Assembly: GCA_963643255.1 (NCBI GenBank)
Contig: CAVIIW010000008.1
Coordinates: 9,374-73,373, forward strand
Length of the DNA stretch: 64,000 nt
Reading direction: 5' to 3'
Source: Methanarcanum sp963643255
Lineage (GTDB): Archaea > Thermoplasmatota > Thermoplasmata > Methanomassiliicoccales > Methanomethylophilaceae
The notes below the pieces were generated by a model. That model was given only the letters and a program-made list of their open reading frames with translations. It made no database searches and was not told the origin of the DNA. The translations under genes were made by a program, and so were the position numbers. Numbering within the stretch: the first letter of the stretch is position 1; each line of letters opens with the position of its first letter. Positions 1 to 8,500 of the stretch are shown here, in pieces.

Positions 1-1196
1 AATTTTACATAGGCTGTCTCGGGGAGCATATCGAACACGGAAATAACTCCCGCCGTAATCAGATCACGGCCTGTGTTGTAGACGTTCATGTTAGTCTGAC
101 CGTTGATACACTGAGAAGTCATCACAACGACGGTTCCCTTCTTCACGGCTTTCTCAATCATCGGGATCATGTTTTCATTCACATGACCCAATCCGGAACC
201 TGCGATGACCACTCCGTCGCTCTTCATGAAAATATCCTCGAAGAGTGCGGGATCCATTCCGGGATAGTACTGTAACAGTACGGTCTTCTGATCCATATCC
301 GCTTTCACGGATGCTTTTCCGTTGCCGACGGAAGGAAGATCCATGTTCAGCGTAATCTTCCAGTCTTTGTCGATGTTTGCTGCGGGCATTACGTTGATAC
401 TCTTGAAGGCATCACGCTTGGAAGTATGCATCTTTCTTACTCTGGATCCGATGTGAACAGCGAACGAATCGTCTCCGGAAGTGTCATGCATTACCACATA
501 AACACCTGCTTTCTTTGCTTTTGTACAGAACTGTGCGCATGCCATAAGATTCGTGGATGCATCGGATGAAGGTCTGTCCGAAGACCTCTGTGCTCCCACC
601 AAAATAACAGGCTTGGGAACATCTCCCAACATAAACGACAACGCAGCCGCGGTGTAACCCATGGTATCCGTACCGTGGGGGATGATAACTCCGTCTGCAC
701 CGTTGTTTATCTCTTCGGCAACGGCTTTTGCCAATTCCTGCCAGTGACAGATATCCATGTTCTCCGAGAATATCGAGAACAGTACCTTCGCACGAACGTT
801 CGCAATCTCTCTGATTTCGGGTACTGCGTTGACCATGTCCGATGTGGATAATGCGGGATGTACCGCACCCGTTCTGTAGTCGACATACGAAGCAATCGTA
901 CCGCCGGTACCGATGAGAACCAAGGTCGGAAGATCTTTTCTTTCCTCGACAACTGTTTCCTTTCTTTCCCTTACGACGGGCTTGTCGAGAATTTCGATAC
1001 GTGTTTCGGGTGTAATTCTCACGCCTACGTTGTATCCGCTCTTCATCTTCAACACAATAATATCCGAAGCGCTGAACTCGTGGTGGGGCATCAGTACTCC
1101 GACGTACGTCTTACCGTCGGTCTCGACGGATATCCTGTAACCCTCGGAAATTCCAAGGGATTCAAGTCTCTCGGTTAACTCGGCTGAATATGTCAT
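1..1196 (-). CDS. gatD: Glu-tRNA(Gln) amidotransferase subunit D, 3' end beyond window
   Basis: GatD, with GatE, forms the archaeal amidotransferase that converts Glu-tRNA(Gln) to Gln-tRNA(Gln); GatD is the asparaginase-like subunit that releases ammonia from glutamine or asparagine. Translating the minus strand from ATG at 1196 gives about 398 open codons to the window edge with no stop. An N-terminal small barrel domain (about residues 1-85) precedes the asparaginase fold, with the first threonine motif GTGGTIAS near residue 95 and the second, HGTDTM, near 175. The C-terminus is missing because the window ends, not because the gene is broken. A TATA-like element lies near 1224-1232, about 32 bases upstream of the ATG, so the leader is short and no Shine-Dalgarno sequence is seen. 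Confidence 0.95.
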   Translation of the reverse strand, partial: MTYSAELTERLESLGISEGYRISVETDGKTYVGVLMPHHEFSASDIIVLKMKSGYNVGVRITPETRIEILDKPVVRERKETVVEERKDLPTLVLIGTGGTIASYVDYRTGAVHPALSTSDMVNAVPEIREIANVRAKVLFSIFSENMDICHWQELAKAVAEEINNGADGVIIPHGTDTMGYTAAALSFMLGDVPKPVILVGAQRSSDRPSSDASTNLMACAQFCTKAKKAGVYVVMHDTSGDDSFAVHIGSRVRKMHTSKRDAFKSINVMPAANIDKDWKITLNMDLPSVGNGKASVKADMDQKTVLLQYYPGMDPALFEDIFMKSDGVVIAGSGLGHVNENMIPMIEKAVKKGTVVVMTSQCINGQTNMNVYNTGRDLITAGVISVFDMLPETAYVK

Positions 1197-1332
1197 GCTG
1201 TTCGGATGACTGTATCTTCTCCTTGTTTATAAGGAAGATTACATACACTTACATGATGAAAACTGGCACATCCTTACATACGGATTCGGAACGAACGTTC
1301 ATATTATAACCGCCCTCGCCATTCGGAAAAAC
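1197..1332. promoter_or_regulatory. Divergent promoter region gatD/hypB
   Basis: This 136-base gap separates two divergent genes. On the plus strand, ATTATAAC at 1303-1310 is centred about 27 bases before the hypB ATG (1333), and no ribosome-binding sequence precedes that ATG, so hypB is probably transcribed leaderless. On the minus strand, TTATAAACA near 1224-1232 serves gatD. No other structure was seen. Confidence 0.55.
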
Positions 1333-1986
1333 ATGCATATGATCACCGACGTCGGAATGGAATTCGATGTCCTCAAAGAGAACAGCAGGATAGCTCATGA
1401 GAACTATCACATGCTTAAGGAACATGACATACTGTCGGTGGACTTCATGGGGTCCATCGGTGCCGGGAAGACGGCGATGATAATCAAACTGGCGGAAAAG
1501 CTCAGGGCGAAAGGTCTCAGAGTCGGTGCAATCGCAGGAGATGTGACAGGTGCGGATGATTTCACAAGAATGGAAGTCTCCGGAATCAAAACCGTCAACT
1601 GCAACACGGGAAAAGACTGTCACCTCACCGCGAATATGATTCACAAGAGATTACACACAATGAATCTCGATGAAATCGATGTGCTGTTCATAGAAAATGT
1701 CGGAAATCTCGTATGTCCTGCGGATTTCCCGTTGGGAACGGATTACAGGATTGTTGTCATCTCCACGACCGAAGGCGATGACATGGTGAGAAAACACCCC
1801 GATATTTTCATTCACTCCGATATTGCAATTCTCAACAAGATCGATATCGCGGATGCAGTGGATGTAAATCCCGACGTAATCGTGAAAGATTATGAAAAAC
1901 TCACAGGCGGAAACAAACAAATGTTCAAAGCAAGTGTGAAGAAGGATATCGGATTGGATGAAATCCTGAAAGCCATGGAGCTGTGA
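1333..1986 (+). CDS. hypB: HypB-type nickel-insertion GTPase
   Basis: HypB is the GTPase that, with HypA, delivers nickel to [NiFe] hydrogenases; some homologues serve urease (UreG). The 217-residue protein has a P-loop GSIGAGKT near residue 40, the family signature ENVGNLVCPADF near 131 (the Cys in this segment is a metal ligand in HypB), and the guanine-specificity motif NKID near 176. No His-rich N-terminal stretch is present, as is usual in archaeal HypB. The ATG at 1333 is used because a TATA box sits 27 bases upstream; ATG at 1339 is an alternative. No hypA is adjacent. The downstream purD gene starts 6 bases after the stop. Confidence 0.93.
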   Translation: MHMITDVGMEFDVLKENSRIAHENYHMLKEHDILSVDFMGSIGAGKTAMIIKLAEKLRAKGLRVGAIAGDVTGADDFTRMEVSGIKTVNCNTGKDCHLTANMIHKRLHTMNLDEIDVLFIENVGNLVCPADFPLGTDYRIVVISTTEGDDMVRKHPDIFIHSDIAILNKIDIADAVDVNPDVIVKDYEKLTGGNKQMFKASVKKDIGLDEILKAMEL

Positions 1987-1991
1987 TTATT

Positions 1992-3311
1992 ATGAAGATT
2001 CTCACAATCGGAGGCGGAGGAAGAGAACACGCCGCAGTCGAAGCACTGTACAGATCAGGCGCGGAAATCTATGCGGTAATGAAAAACGCAAATCCCGGAA
2101 TCATTGCAAGATCAAAGAAACATCTCCTGTGCGATGAGAAAGATACCGCAAAAGTATGCGCGTTCGCAAAAGAAAATGATGTAAAACTCGCATTCGTCGG
2201 TCCCGAAGCTCCGTTGGAAATCGGAATCGTAGATGCTCTTGAGAAGGAAGGTGTGTTATGTGCGTCTCCTACCGCTGCGGCGGCAAGAATCGAAACTTCG
2301 AAATCGTTCATGAGGGATCTTGTCAACAGACATAAAATCAAAGGAAATCTTGCGTACGCTTCATTTGATAATGCAAAAGATGCCGAGAGGTACATCAAAA
2401 GCATTGATCACGAGATTGTCGTGAAACCCGTCGGACTTACAGGCGGAAAAGGTGTAAAAGTACAGGGAGAGCACCTGCATTCATTCGAAGACATAATGGA
2501 ATACATCAACGAAATCTTCGATATGAACATCGGCGGAGCCGGTGTAATCATTGAAGAGAAGGCCGTAGGAGAAGAATTCACTCAGATGGTCTTCTGCGAC
2601 GGAAAGAACATCAAACCCATGCCTTTGGTACAGGATCACAAGAGAGCATACGAAGGAGATGTCGGTCCGAACACAGGCGGAATGGGTTCGTACACAGATT
2701 CCAATCACCTTTTACCGTTCATTACCGAATCCGAAAGGAAAGAAGCGATGAAGATTATTCAGGACATCGTAGATGCAATGGCCGAGGAAGGCTGTCCCTA
2801 CCGCGGTCCGATGTACGGTCAGTTTATGCTTACGGTAGACGGTCCGAAGATTATCGAAATCAACGCAAGATTCGGAGATCCCGAAGCGATGAACGTTCTG
2901 ACACTTCTGAAGAGTGATTTCGTTGACATCTGTTACAGAATGGCAACGGGAACACTCACGAACGACGTTGAATTCTACGACATGGCAACAGTCTGCAAAT
3001 ATGTCGTACCGGAAGGATACGGTGTGAAATCCGTATCTGGAAAAGAAATCACCGTAGATGTTGACAGTATCGAAAGATGCGGCGCGAAAGTCTACTTCGC
3101 AAATGTAGACCAAAAAGACGGAAAACTCCTCACGGGAACTTCAAGATCCGTAGGAGTCGTCGGATTGGCACCTACAATGGAAGAAGCGGAAAGAAACTGT
3201 GAAAACGCATTGAAATATGTGAAATGCGACCACATCTTCGTACGCCACGACATCGGAACGAAAGCATTGGTCCAGAAGAGAGTGGACCACATGAAACAGC
3301 TCCGTTCATGA
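1992..3311 (+). CDS. purD: Phosphoribosylamine--glycine ligase
   Basis: PurD makes glycinamide ribonucleotide from phosphoribosylamine, glycine and ATP in purine synthesis. The protein opens with the nucleotide-binding loop GGGGREHA and continues through an ATP-grasp fold: a KPVGLTGGKGVKV segment near 140-150, GPNTGGMGSYT near 226-236, and a metal-binding INARFGDPEAM near 292-302. The length of about 439 residues is normal. ATG at 1992 puts the conserved GGGGREHA at residue 6; GTG at 1983, overlapping the hypB stop, would add only three residues. It overlaps truA by ATGA, so the two are probably co-translated. purM lies at 49.5 kb, so purine genes are scattered. Confidence 0.96.
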   Translation: MKILTIGGGGREHAAVEALYRSGAEIYAVMKNANPGIIARSKKHLLCDEKDTAKVCAFAKENDVKLAFVGPEAPLEIGIVDALEKEGVLCASPTAAAARIETSKSFMRDLVNRHKIKGNLAYASFDNAKDAERYIKSIDHEIVVKPVGLTGGKGVKVQGEHLHSFEDIMEYINEIFDMNIGGAGVIIEEKAVGEEFTQMVFCDGKNIKPMPLVQDHKRAYEGDVGPNTGGMGSYTDSNHLLPFITESERKEAMKIIQDIVDAMAEEGCPYRGPMYGQFMLTVDGPKIIEINARFGDPEAMNVLTLLKSDFVDICYRMATGTLTNDVEFYDMATVCKYVVPEGYGVKSVSGKEITVDVDSIERCGAKVYFANVDQKDGKLLTGTSRSVGVVGLAPTMEEAERNCENALKYVKCDHIFVRHDIGTKALVQKRVDHMKQLRS

Positions 3312-4093
3312 GAAGAGTTGCGATAAGAATCGCCTACATGGGCGGAGGATTCTGCGGTTCGCAGTATCAACCCGGTCTGAGGACGGTTGTAGGGGACATT
3401 TTGGATGACCTTATGACCGTCCATCCCGGGAAGGATGCGGATTGGTTTGATATCAAACCTTCAAGCAGAACGGATGCAGGCGTGAATGCATTAGGCAATG
3501 TTATCGCTGTGAATACGGAATTTGAAGACGGAATTATTCTTCTGAGAGCATTGAATTCCGTATCCGAAGATATCTACTACCGTGAAATTGCTTATGTGAA
3601 CGAAGATTTCAATCCCCGTTTTGCCGATAAAAGATCATACAGATACATTCTGCCTGCGGAAGGATTGGATGTAAATCTTGCAAAGAAATGTGCGGAATTA
3701 TTTGTCGGGGAGCACGATTTCATCAGATTCTGTAAAATCTACGAAGACAAACCCACGGTAACGGCAATAGATTCCATCGATGTGAAAGAACATGACGGAA
3801 TCATCGAACTTACGTTCAATTCGAGATATTTCCTCTGGAACATGATAAGAAAAATCTCCGCTGCGATTGATTCCGTTGCGAGAGGGAAACGTACCTTGGA
3901 CGATGTACACAGGGCGTTGGATAATCTGGAAGAAATACAGTTCGGTATCGCAAGACCCGACGCACTCACATTGTTGGATGTTGAATACAAAGATCTGAAA
4001 TTCATTTCTCCCGAAGAAGATGCATACAGACTCCGTGTAAACGATAAACTCTTTTCCAACGCTCTCAAAAAAGATTTTCTGTCATCCCTGTGA
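3308..4093 (+). CDS. truA: tRNA pseudouridine(38-40) synthase
   Basis: TruA converts uridines 38-40 of the tRNA anticodon arm to pseudouridine. The catalytic Asp is in SSRTDAGVNALGN (about residues 53-65), and a conserved RYIL/RYFLWNMIRKI core follows (about 178-188). ATG at 3308 overlaps the purD stop (ATGA) and gives 261 residues, the usual archaeal size; a longer frame open from 3224 would add 28 residues inside purD with no family support. The gene lies in a hypB-purD-truA run. Confidence 0.94.
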   Translation: MRRVAIRIAYMGGGFCGSQYQPGLRTVVGDILDDLMTVHPGKDADWFDIKPSSRTDAGVNALGNVIAVNTEFEDGIILLRALNSVSEDIYYREIAYVNEDFNPRFADKRSYRYILPAEGLDVNLAKKCAELFVGEHDFIRFCKIYEDKPTVTAIDSIDVKEHDGIIELTFNSRYFLWNMIRKISAAIDSVARGKRTLDDVHRALDNLEEIQFGIARPDALTLLDVEYKDLKFISPEEDAYRLRVNDKLFSNALKKDFLSSL

Positions 4094-4132
4094 ATGACGA
4101 TATTTATCAGTCTGTCCGTAAATATACGGAAT

Positions 4133-4732
4133 ATGAAGAAACTGTCCGAGAACATCGATGCCGTAAACAAAAGGATGTCGGCAATAGAGGCAAAACGTGA
4201 GTCTGCGCTTGCGATGTCACGCATAATCATCAGAAAAACGAAGAATATGATTCACGCCATCCATACGGACGAAGAATTCATGTCGATTCAGGGTGAATTG
4301 AAAGCGCTCATACGTGACATGATAACCAAACTCAAAGACGAACCGTCCGTTCTGTATTCCGCAGCGGTGGAAGATGCCTGTATGGAGTATTCCGAAGCAC
4401 TGATTCTTTCTTCGATTGTCAGAAAGAAAGACATTCCTTCGTTCACTGCGTTGAAAATTTCTCCACAGTCGTGGATGATGGGGCTTGCGGATGTTATCGG
4501 GGAACTGAGAAGACTTGTTCTTACGGCCCTGATGAACGGAGATATGGACAAAGCAACGTATTACTTCGAATCAATGGAAGAAGTGGGAAACGAAGTAATG
4601 GGCTTCGACATTCCGGATGCGATTGTTCCCATCAGAAGAAAACAGGACATTGCAAGAGGAGTTCTCGAACGCACACGTTCCGATATGGCCAATGCCAAAA
4701 TCATGTCTTCTCTGGAACGTCTCAAAGAATGA
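4133..4732 (+). CDS. Archaeal translin-family protein
   Basis: This is an all-helical protein of 199 residues resembling archaeal translin homologues, an octamer-forming family that binds single-stranded nucleic acid and in some members has ribonuclease activity. Features seen: a Lys/Arg-rich N-terminal helix (MSRIIIRKTKNMIHAIH near 30-46) and the conserved C-terminal stretch DMDKATYYFESMEEVGNEV followed by GFDIPDAIVPIRRKQD. ATG at 4133 is preferred because the family begins just before this helix; the in-frame ATG at 4094 adds 13 residues that look like promoter DNA. A hairpin terminator follows at 4755. Such proteins are often mis-annotated as haloacid dehalogenases; no HAD motif is present. 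Biological role in archaea is unclear. Confidence 0.8.
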   Translation: MKKLSENIDAVNKRMSAIEAKRESALAMSRIIIRKTKNMIHAIHTDEEFMSIQGELKALIRDMITKLKDEPSVLYSAAVEDACMEYSEALILSSIVRKKDIPSFTALKISPQSWMMGLADVIGELRRLVLTALMNGDMDKATYYFESMEEVGNEVMGFDIPDAIVPIRRKQDIARGVLERTRSDMANAKIMSSLERLKE

Positions 4733-4754
4733 AAATTTTTTAAAATAAATTTAT

Positions 4755-4775
4755 GACAGGGGCAAAACCCCTGTC
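4755..4775. terminator. Bidirectional hairpin terminator
   Basis: A perfect 8-bp stem (GACAGGGG/CCCCTGTC) with a 5-base CAAAA loop lies between the convergent translin-like gene and the surface-protein gene, with AT-rich sequence on both sides. It could end transcripts from either side. Confidence 0.55.
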
Positions 4776-4786
4776 GTTAAAGTTTA

Positions 4787-5515
4787 TCAGCGCCTGGCTT
4801 TGGGCTTACCTGTGTTGACTACAGGCTTGCGGGCGATCCAGATTACGACTGCGAGCATTATGATTACGACAATCGCGAGGAATACCGTAATGGCTGTGTA
4901 GTCGTTATCGGAGCTGTACACTGTCTTCCACGAATCGAGACCGGAAACGGCTCCTTTGCTTGTGTCACCCGCTGTGACACAAAACTCGATATCGGAAACG
5001 TCTTTGACAACGTATTCGCAGGTGACATCTTTGGATTTGCCTGCTTCGACATCGATGAGCTGTTCGCTTCCGTCAACCTTTGTTGCGGCACCGTCCTTCT
5101 TCACAAGGAAGTGAACGTACATGCTGACAGTTGTGTCTCCGTCATTCTTGACGGTAGCCTTCAGTGTAATAGCTTTGACAGCTTTGATTGATACCGAATC
5201 GCTCCACTTCTTCTCATCGTCGAGGATGTAGTCGATGTAGTAGGTGTAACTTCCCTCATCGCTGGGGAGAGTGATCTCCTTCTCAGCGGTGAATGCTTCA
5301 TCAAGGACACCTGTCACCTTATCCTTTACAGTCTCGCCGTCCATCCAGTAGATTTCGTAGCTGTATGCTTTATCACCGACGAGATTGAATGTGATATCGG
5401 TACTGACCTTTCCGTAATCGGCGCTGATCTTGACGGAGTTTGTTGTCGCTGCGTCGGAGTCCTCTCCGACGAAACAGCAACAGACTGCCGCAACAGCGAC
5501 GATCATCGCAACCAT
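4787..5515 (-). CDS. Secreted, C-terminally membrane-anchored surface protein
   Basis: No family is recognised. The protein begins with a hydrophobic signal-like segment containing a Cys run (AVCCCFVGEDSDA) and has a Thr/Ser/Val-rich extracellular region of about 190 residues with beta-strand patterning. It ends in a single transmembrane segment (VFLAIVVIIMLAVVIWIA) with a basic tail (KPKARR), so it is probably anchored facing outward. The ATG at 5515 lies 11 bases after the stop of the AglB-like gene; a TTG at 5569 would overlap that gene by 43 bases but give a signal peptide with a basic n-region, so the start is uncertain. Co-transcription with the AglB-like gene suggests a partner or substrate at the cell surface (inference). 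Confidence 0.7.
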   Translation of the reverse strand: MVAMIVAVAAVCCCFVGEDSDAATTNSVKISADYGKVSTDITFNLVGDKAYSYEIYWMDGETVKDKVTGVLDEAFTAEKEITLPSDEGSYTYYIDYILDDEKKWSDSVSIKAVKAITLKATVKNDGDTTVSMYVHFLVKKDGAATKVDGSEQLIDVEAGKSKDVTCEYVVKDVSDIEFCVTAGDTSKGAVSGLDSWKTVYSSDNDYTAITVFLAIVVIIMLAVVIWIARKPVVNTGKPKARR

Positions 5516-5526
5516 TGTGAATGCGC

Positions 5527-8500
5527 TTACTTTCTGCGTGTGAACACCCCCCTTCTGATTCCGAGCCAAATGATGAGGATGAGCATCACCAGAATGGCTG
5601 CTATGAGTACCCAAACGTATGAAGGCATGGGCGACTTCTCGTTGATGATACCTCTTCCCTCAGCGTAAAGCGATACCGAGGCGAACGAATCGGTGTGACT
5701 CGAGACAACTGTGACCTTCGAACCGTCTACCGAGATGTCTTTGCCGTCTGCCGTGATTGTAAGGGCGGCATCGTCGAAGACAATCTGAGTGTTGATCTTC
5801 ATATCTGCGATCTCCGAAGACTCACCGTTGATCAGTGTGAACTTGACGTACACAGTGAGTGTGGAGTAACCGTCGACTGTCATCGGTACGTCAACCGCAG
5901 CACCTGCGCCGTCCGTTGCAACTACAACCTTGTTTCCGTAGAGGTAGGTGACAACATACTTGTCCTCGTCGACTGTATCGAGCAGCTTGATCTTGAATGA
6001 CTTCCTGTAGTTGTCATCGTTGACCACGTTGATTGCATACATGTACTCGGCTTCGTTGGTCCTGTCGCTTCCGTGTGCAACCTTCGTAGTACCCTCGGCA
6101 GGCGTGGTCTTCTTCCATCCTGTCTCATCTTCGAAGACGCCTGTGCAGACTTCTTCTCCGCTGAGATCCGAAAGGATGACCGAGAGATTCTCGGAACATG
6201 ATGCAACACTGCCGACCTTAATCATTCCCTCACCGTAGATTGTAGCCGTTCCGTTGACGGATGTAATCTGCTTTGTGAGTCCTTCGTCGGAGTAGAAGGT
6301 TACGTCGAACCAGTCGGAACCTCCGCTGAGAAGATATGTAACTGCATCCGTGTAACTGATTTCCGCCTTGAATTTGATCTTGACTCTCTGCTTGTCGGTA
6401 ACATCGCCCATTTCTGTCAGTGTGAGCTTGGCCGTAACATCCTTTGTTTCGGCTTTCAGATCTCCGCCGAGAACTGCTATGTTGTAGGTGTTGTCGCCTG
6501 CTGTGAGTGTCACTCCCGAAAGGGTACAGCTGTAGACATGATCGTCATCGTCTGTAACATTGACTTCAACAGCGTATTTTCCGTCATCCGTTGCGGGAAT
6601 GACAACGTCATACCTTCCGGACTCGACTTCGAACTCGAGTTTCTTGTCGCTGTTGAACTTGATTGTTCCGTCTCCGTCGATACCGACGTATCCCTTTACA
6701 TTCACTGCATCGGAAAGCTCTACGGGGATTCCTTCCGCAGAATATGTTGCGGTACCCTCGATGCTGTAGTATGCAATCTTCTCCTTGTCGGCGTCTGTTA
6801 TCTTGACAAGGAAGTTCTTGCCTTTCTCGAAGTAATACTCGGCTTTGTTATCCGCCTGTGACTCCTTGTGGTACTTGCCTTCGTCTTCCGCTGTGACGGT
6901 GATTGTGCAGTCCGAAGAAACGCTGCTGAATACAACCTTGACGTATTCAACGGCATCCACATTCAGATCGTACTTAAAGTCAGCAGTCATCTGAGTGGGG
7001 AGGATGTACACATTTCCGCTGTAGTAGTATCCTGTACTGTAAGCGGAAGATACAGAGTATGATGTGGGCTTGTAATCAAATTCAAGCTCTGCGCCTTTCT
7101 CGATTTCTTTACCTTCGACAGTAATCTTGAACTCGTTGACGTTCTTAATCGTGATCTTCTCGACACTTGCCGTAAAGTCTCCCGATTCGTTTTCACCCAA
7201 CGATTTCTCATAAGCCTTGGCGTCATCAACTGTGTAGTAGAACGGTCCGCCCGCATTGAGTACGGATGTTACCTTGTATTTCGCATCCGAGGGAACTACA
7301 AGACTGTATTTTCCTTCTGCATCGGTTGCGAGTGTGTATGTTGCGGTATTCTCGCCGACTGTAACATCGACTTTCACTGTTGCGTATTTGAGTGTGTAGC
7401 TTGAAGAGTACCAGTACACATTACCCGATACAGTCGTACCGTCTGCGACAACGATATCCTTCGTATCCGAAGCAGATACAGTGATAGTTTCCATTGCGAC
7501 CTTAGTTGAGCTTACTGCGTATGCAGTGTAGCTGCCTGCGGGGAGAACTGCAGTGTAACCGTTGTCTGAGTCTGCATAGACTGAAACGATTTCACCCGAA
7601 TCTTTGATGAATGTTATCTTACCGGCAACCGCACTGTCTCCGGACTTGAGCTTACCTGTGATGACATATCCGGTTTCCGCAGTAAGTGTAACATCCGCAC
7701 TTCCGTCAGTGGTTGCCCAAGAAACGGTTGCACCCTCTCCGATCTTGTCGACGGAGTAGATGGTGTACGTTGCACTGCCCGTGAGTCCTTCGGGGATCTT
7801 TGCGACTGAGTTCTCAACGGCTCCGGTGTAAGACATACCGTAGATTGTTCCGGATGTTGCGCCTGTAACATTGACCTTCTTTGCGGATATGACAGAGAAT
7901 GAACCGGATTTGGCTGTACTCTTTGAAACTTCAAGAGTGCTGCTGTCGTTTGTTATGTATGCGTCGGAGAACACGGCGTATGTGTATGTTCCTGCGGATG
8001 CGTAGAACGTTGCGACACCTTTCGAATCCGTGGTTCCCTTGAACACTGTCGTACCGGATTTGATACCGACTTCGACATCCTTGATCAGGTTGCCTGCTTC
8101 ATCCTTGACTGTAAGTGTAATCTCGGATTCGTCAAGACTGATCGAGAGTCCGCTGTTGACTCCGATTGCAGTCAGATATGTGTTTGTGGCATATGTGATC
8201 TTGCCGTCAAGCGATTTGACGGTAATATCGTATGTATCGGGAACGATGTTGGTGAACTCAAACGCAGTTCCCGTTACGGATTTGTTGTAGAGTTTTCCGC
8301 TTGCCTGACCGATCATTTCGATGAGATACTCATCGATGCTGACCTTGTCTGTGACAATCTTTCCGGAAAGCGATGTTTCGGTTGATACTGTTACATTGCA
8401 CTCCTTGGTCCCCGCCATCGTCGTGTCATATTCCTGAGACCATACCTGAGTACCGCCCGTGACACTTGACGTTCCCGTGGAGAACACAATCTTACATCCG

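Noticed and set aside
3224..3307. N-terminal extension of truA inside purD
   Set aside because: The 28 extra residues match no family and overlap purD; the ATGA overlap at 3308 gives the normal start.
4094..4132. Earlier start for the translin-like gene
   Set aside because: The 13 added residues are encoded by promoter-like DNA after the truA stop and are not part of the family.
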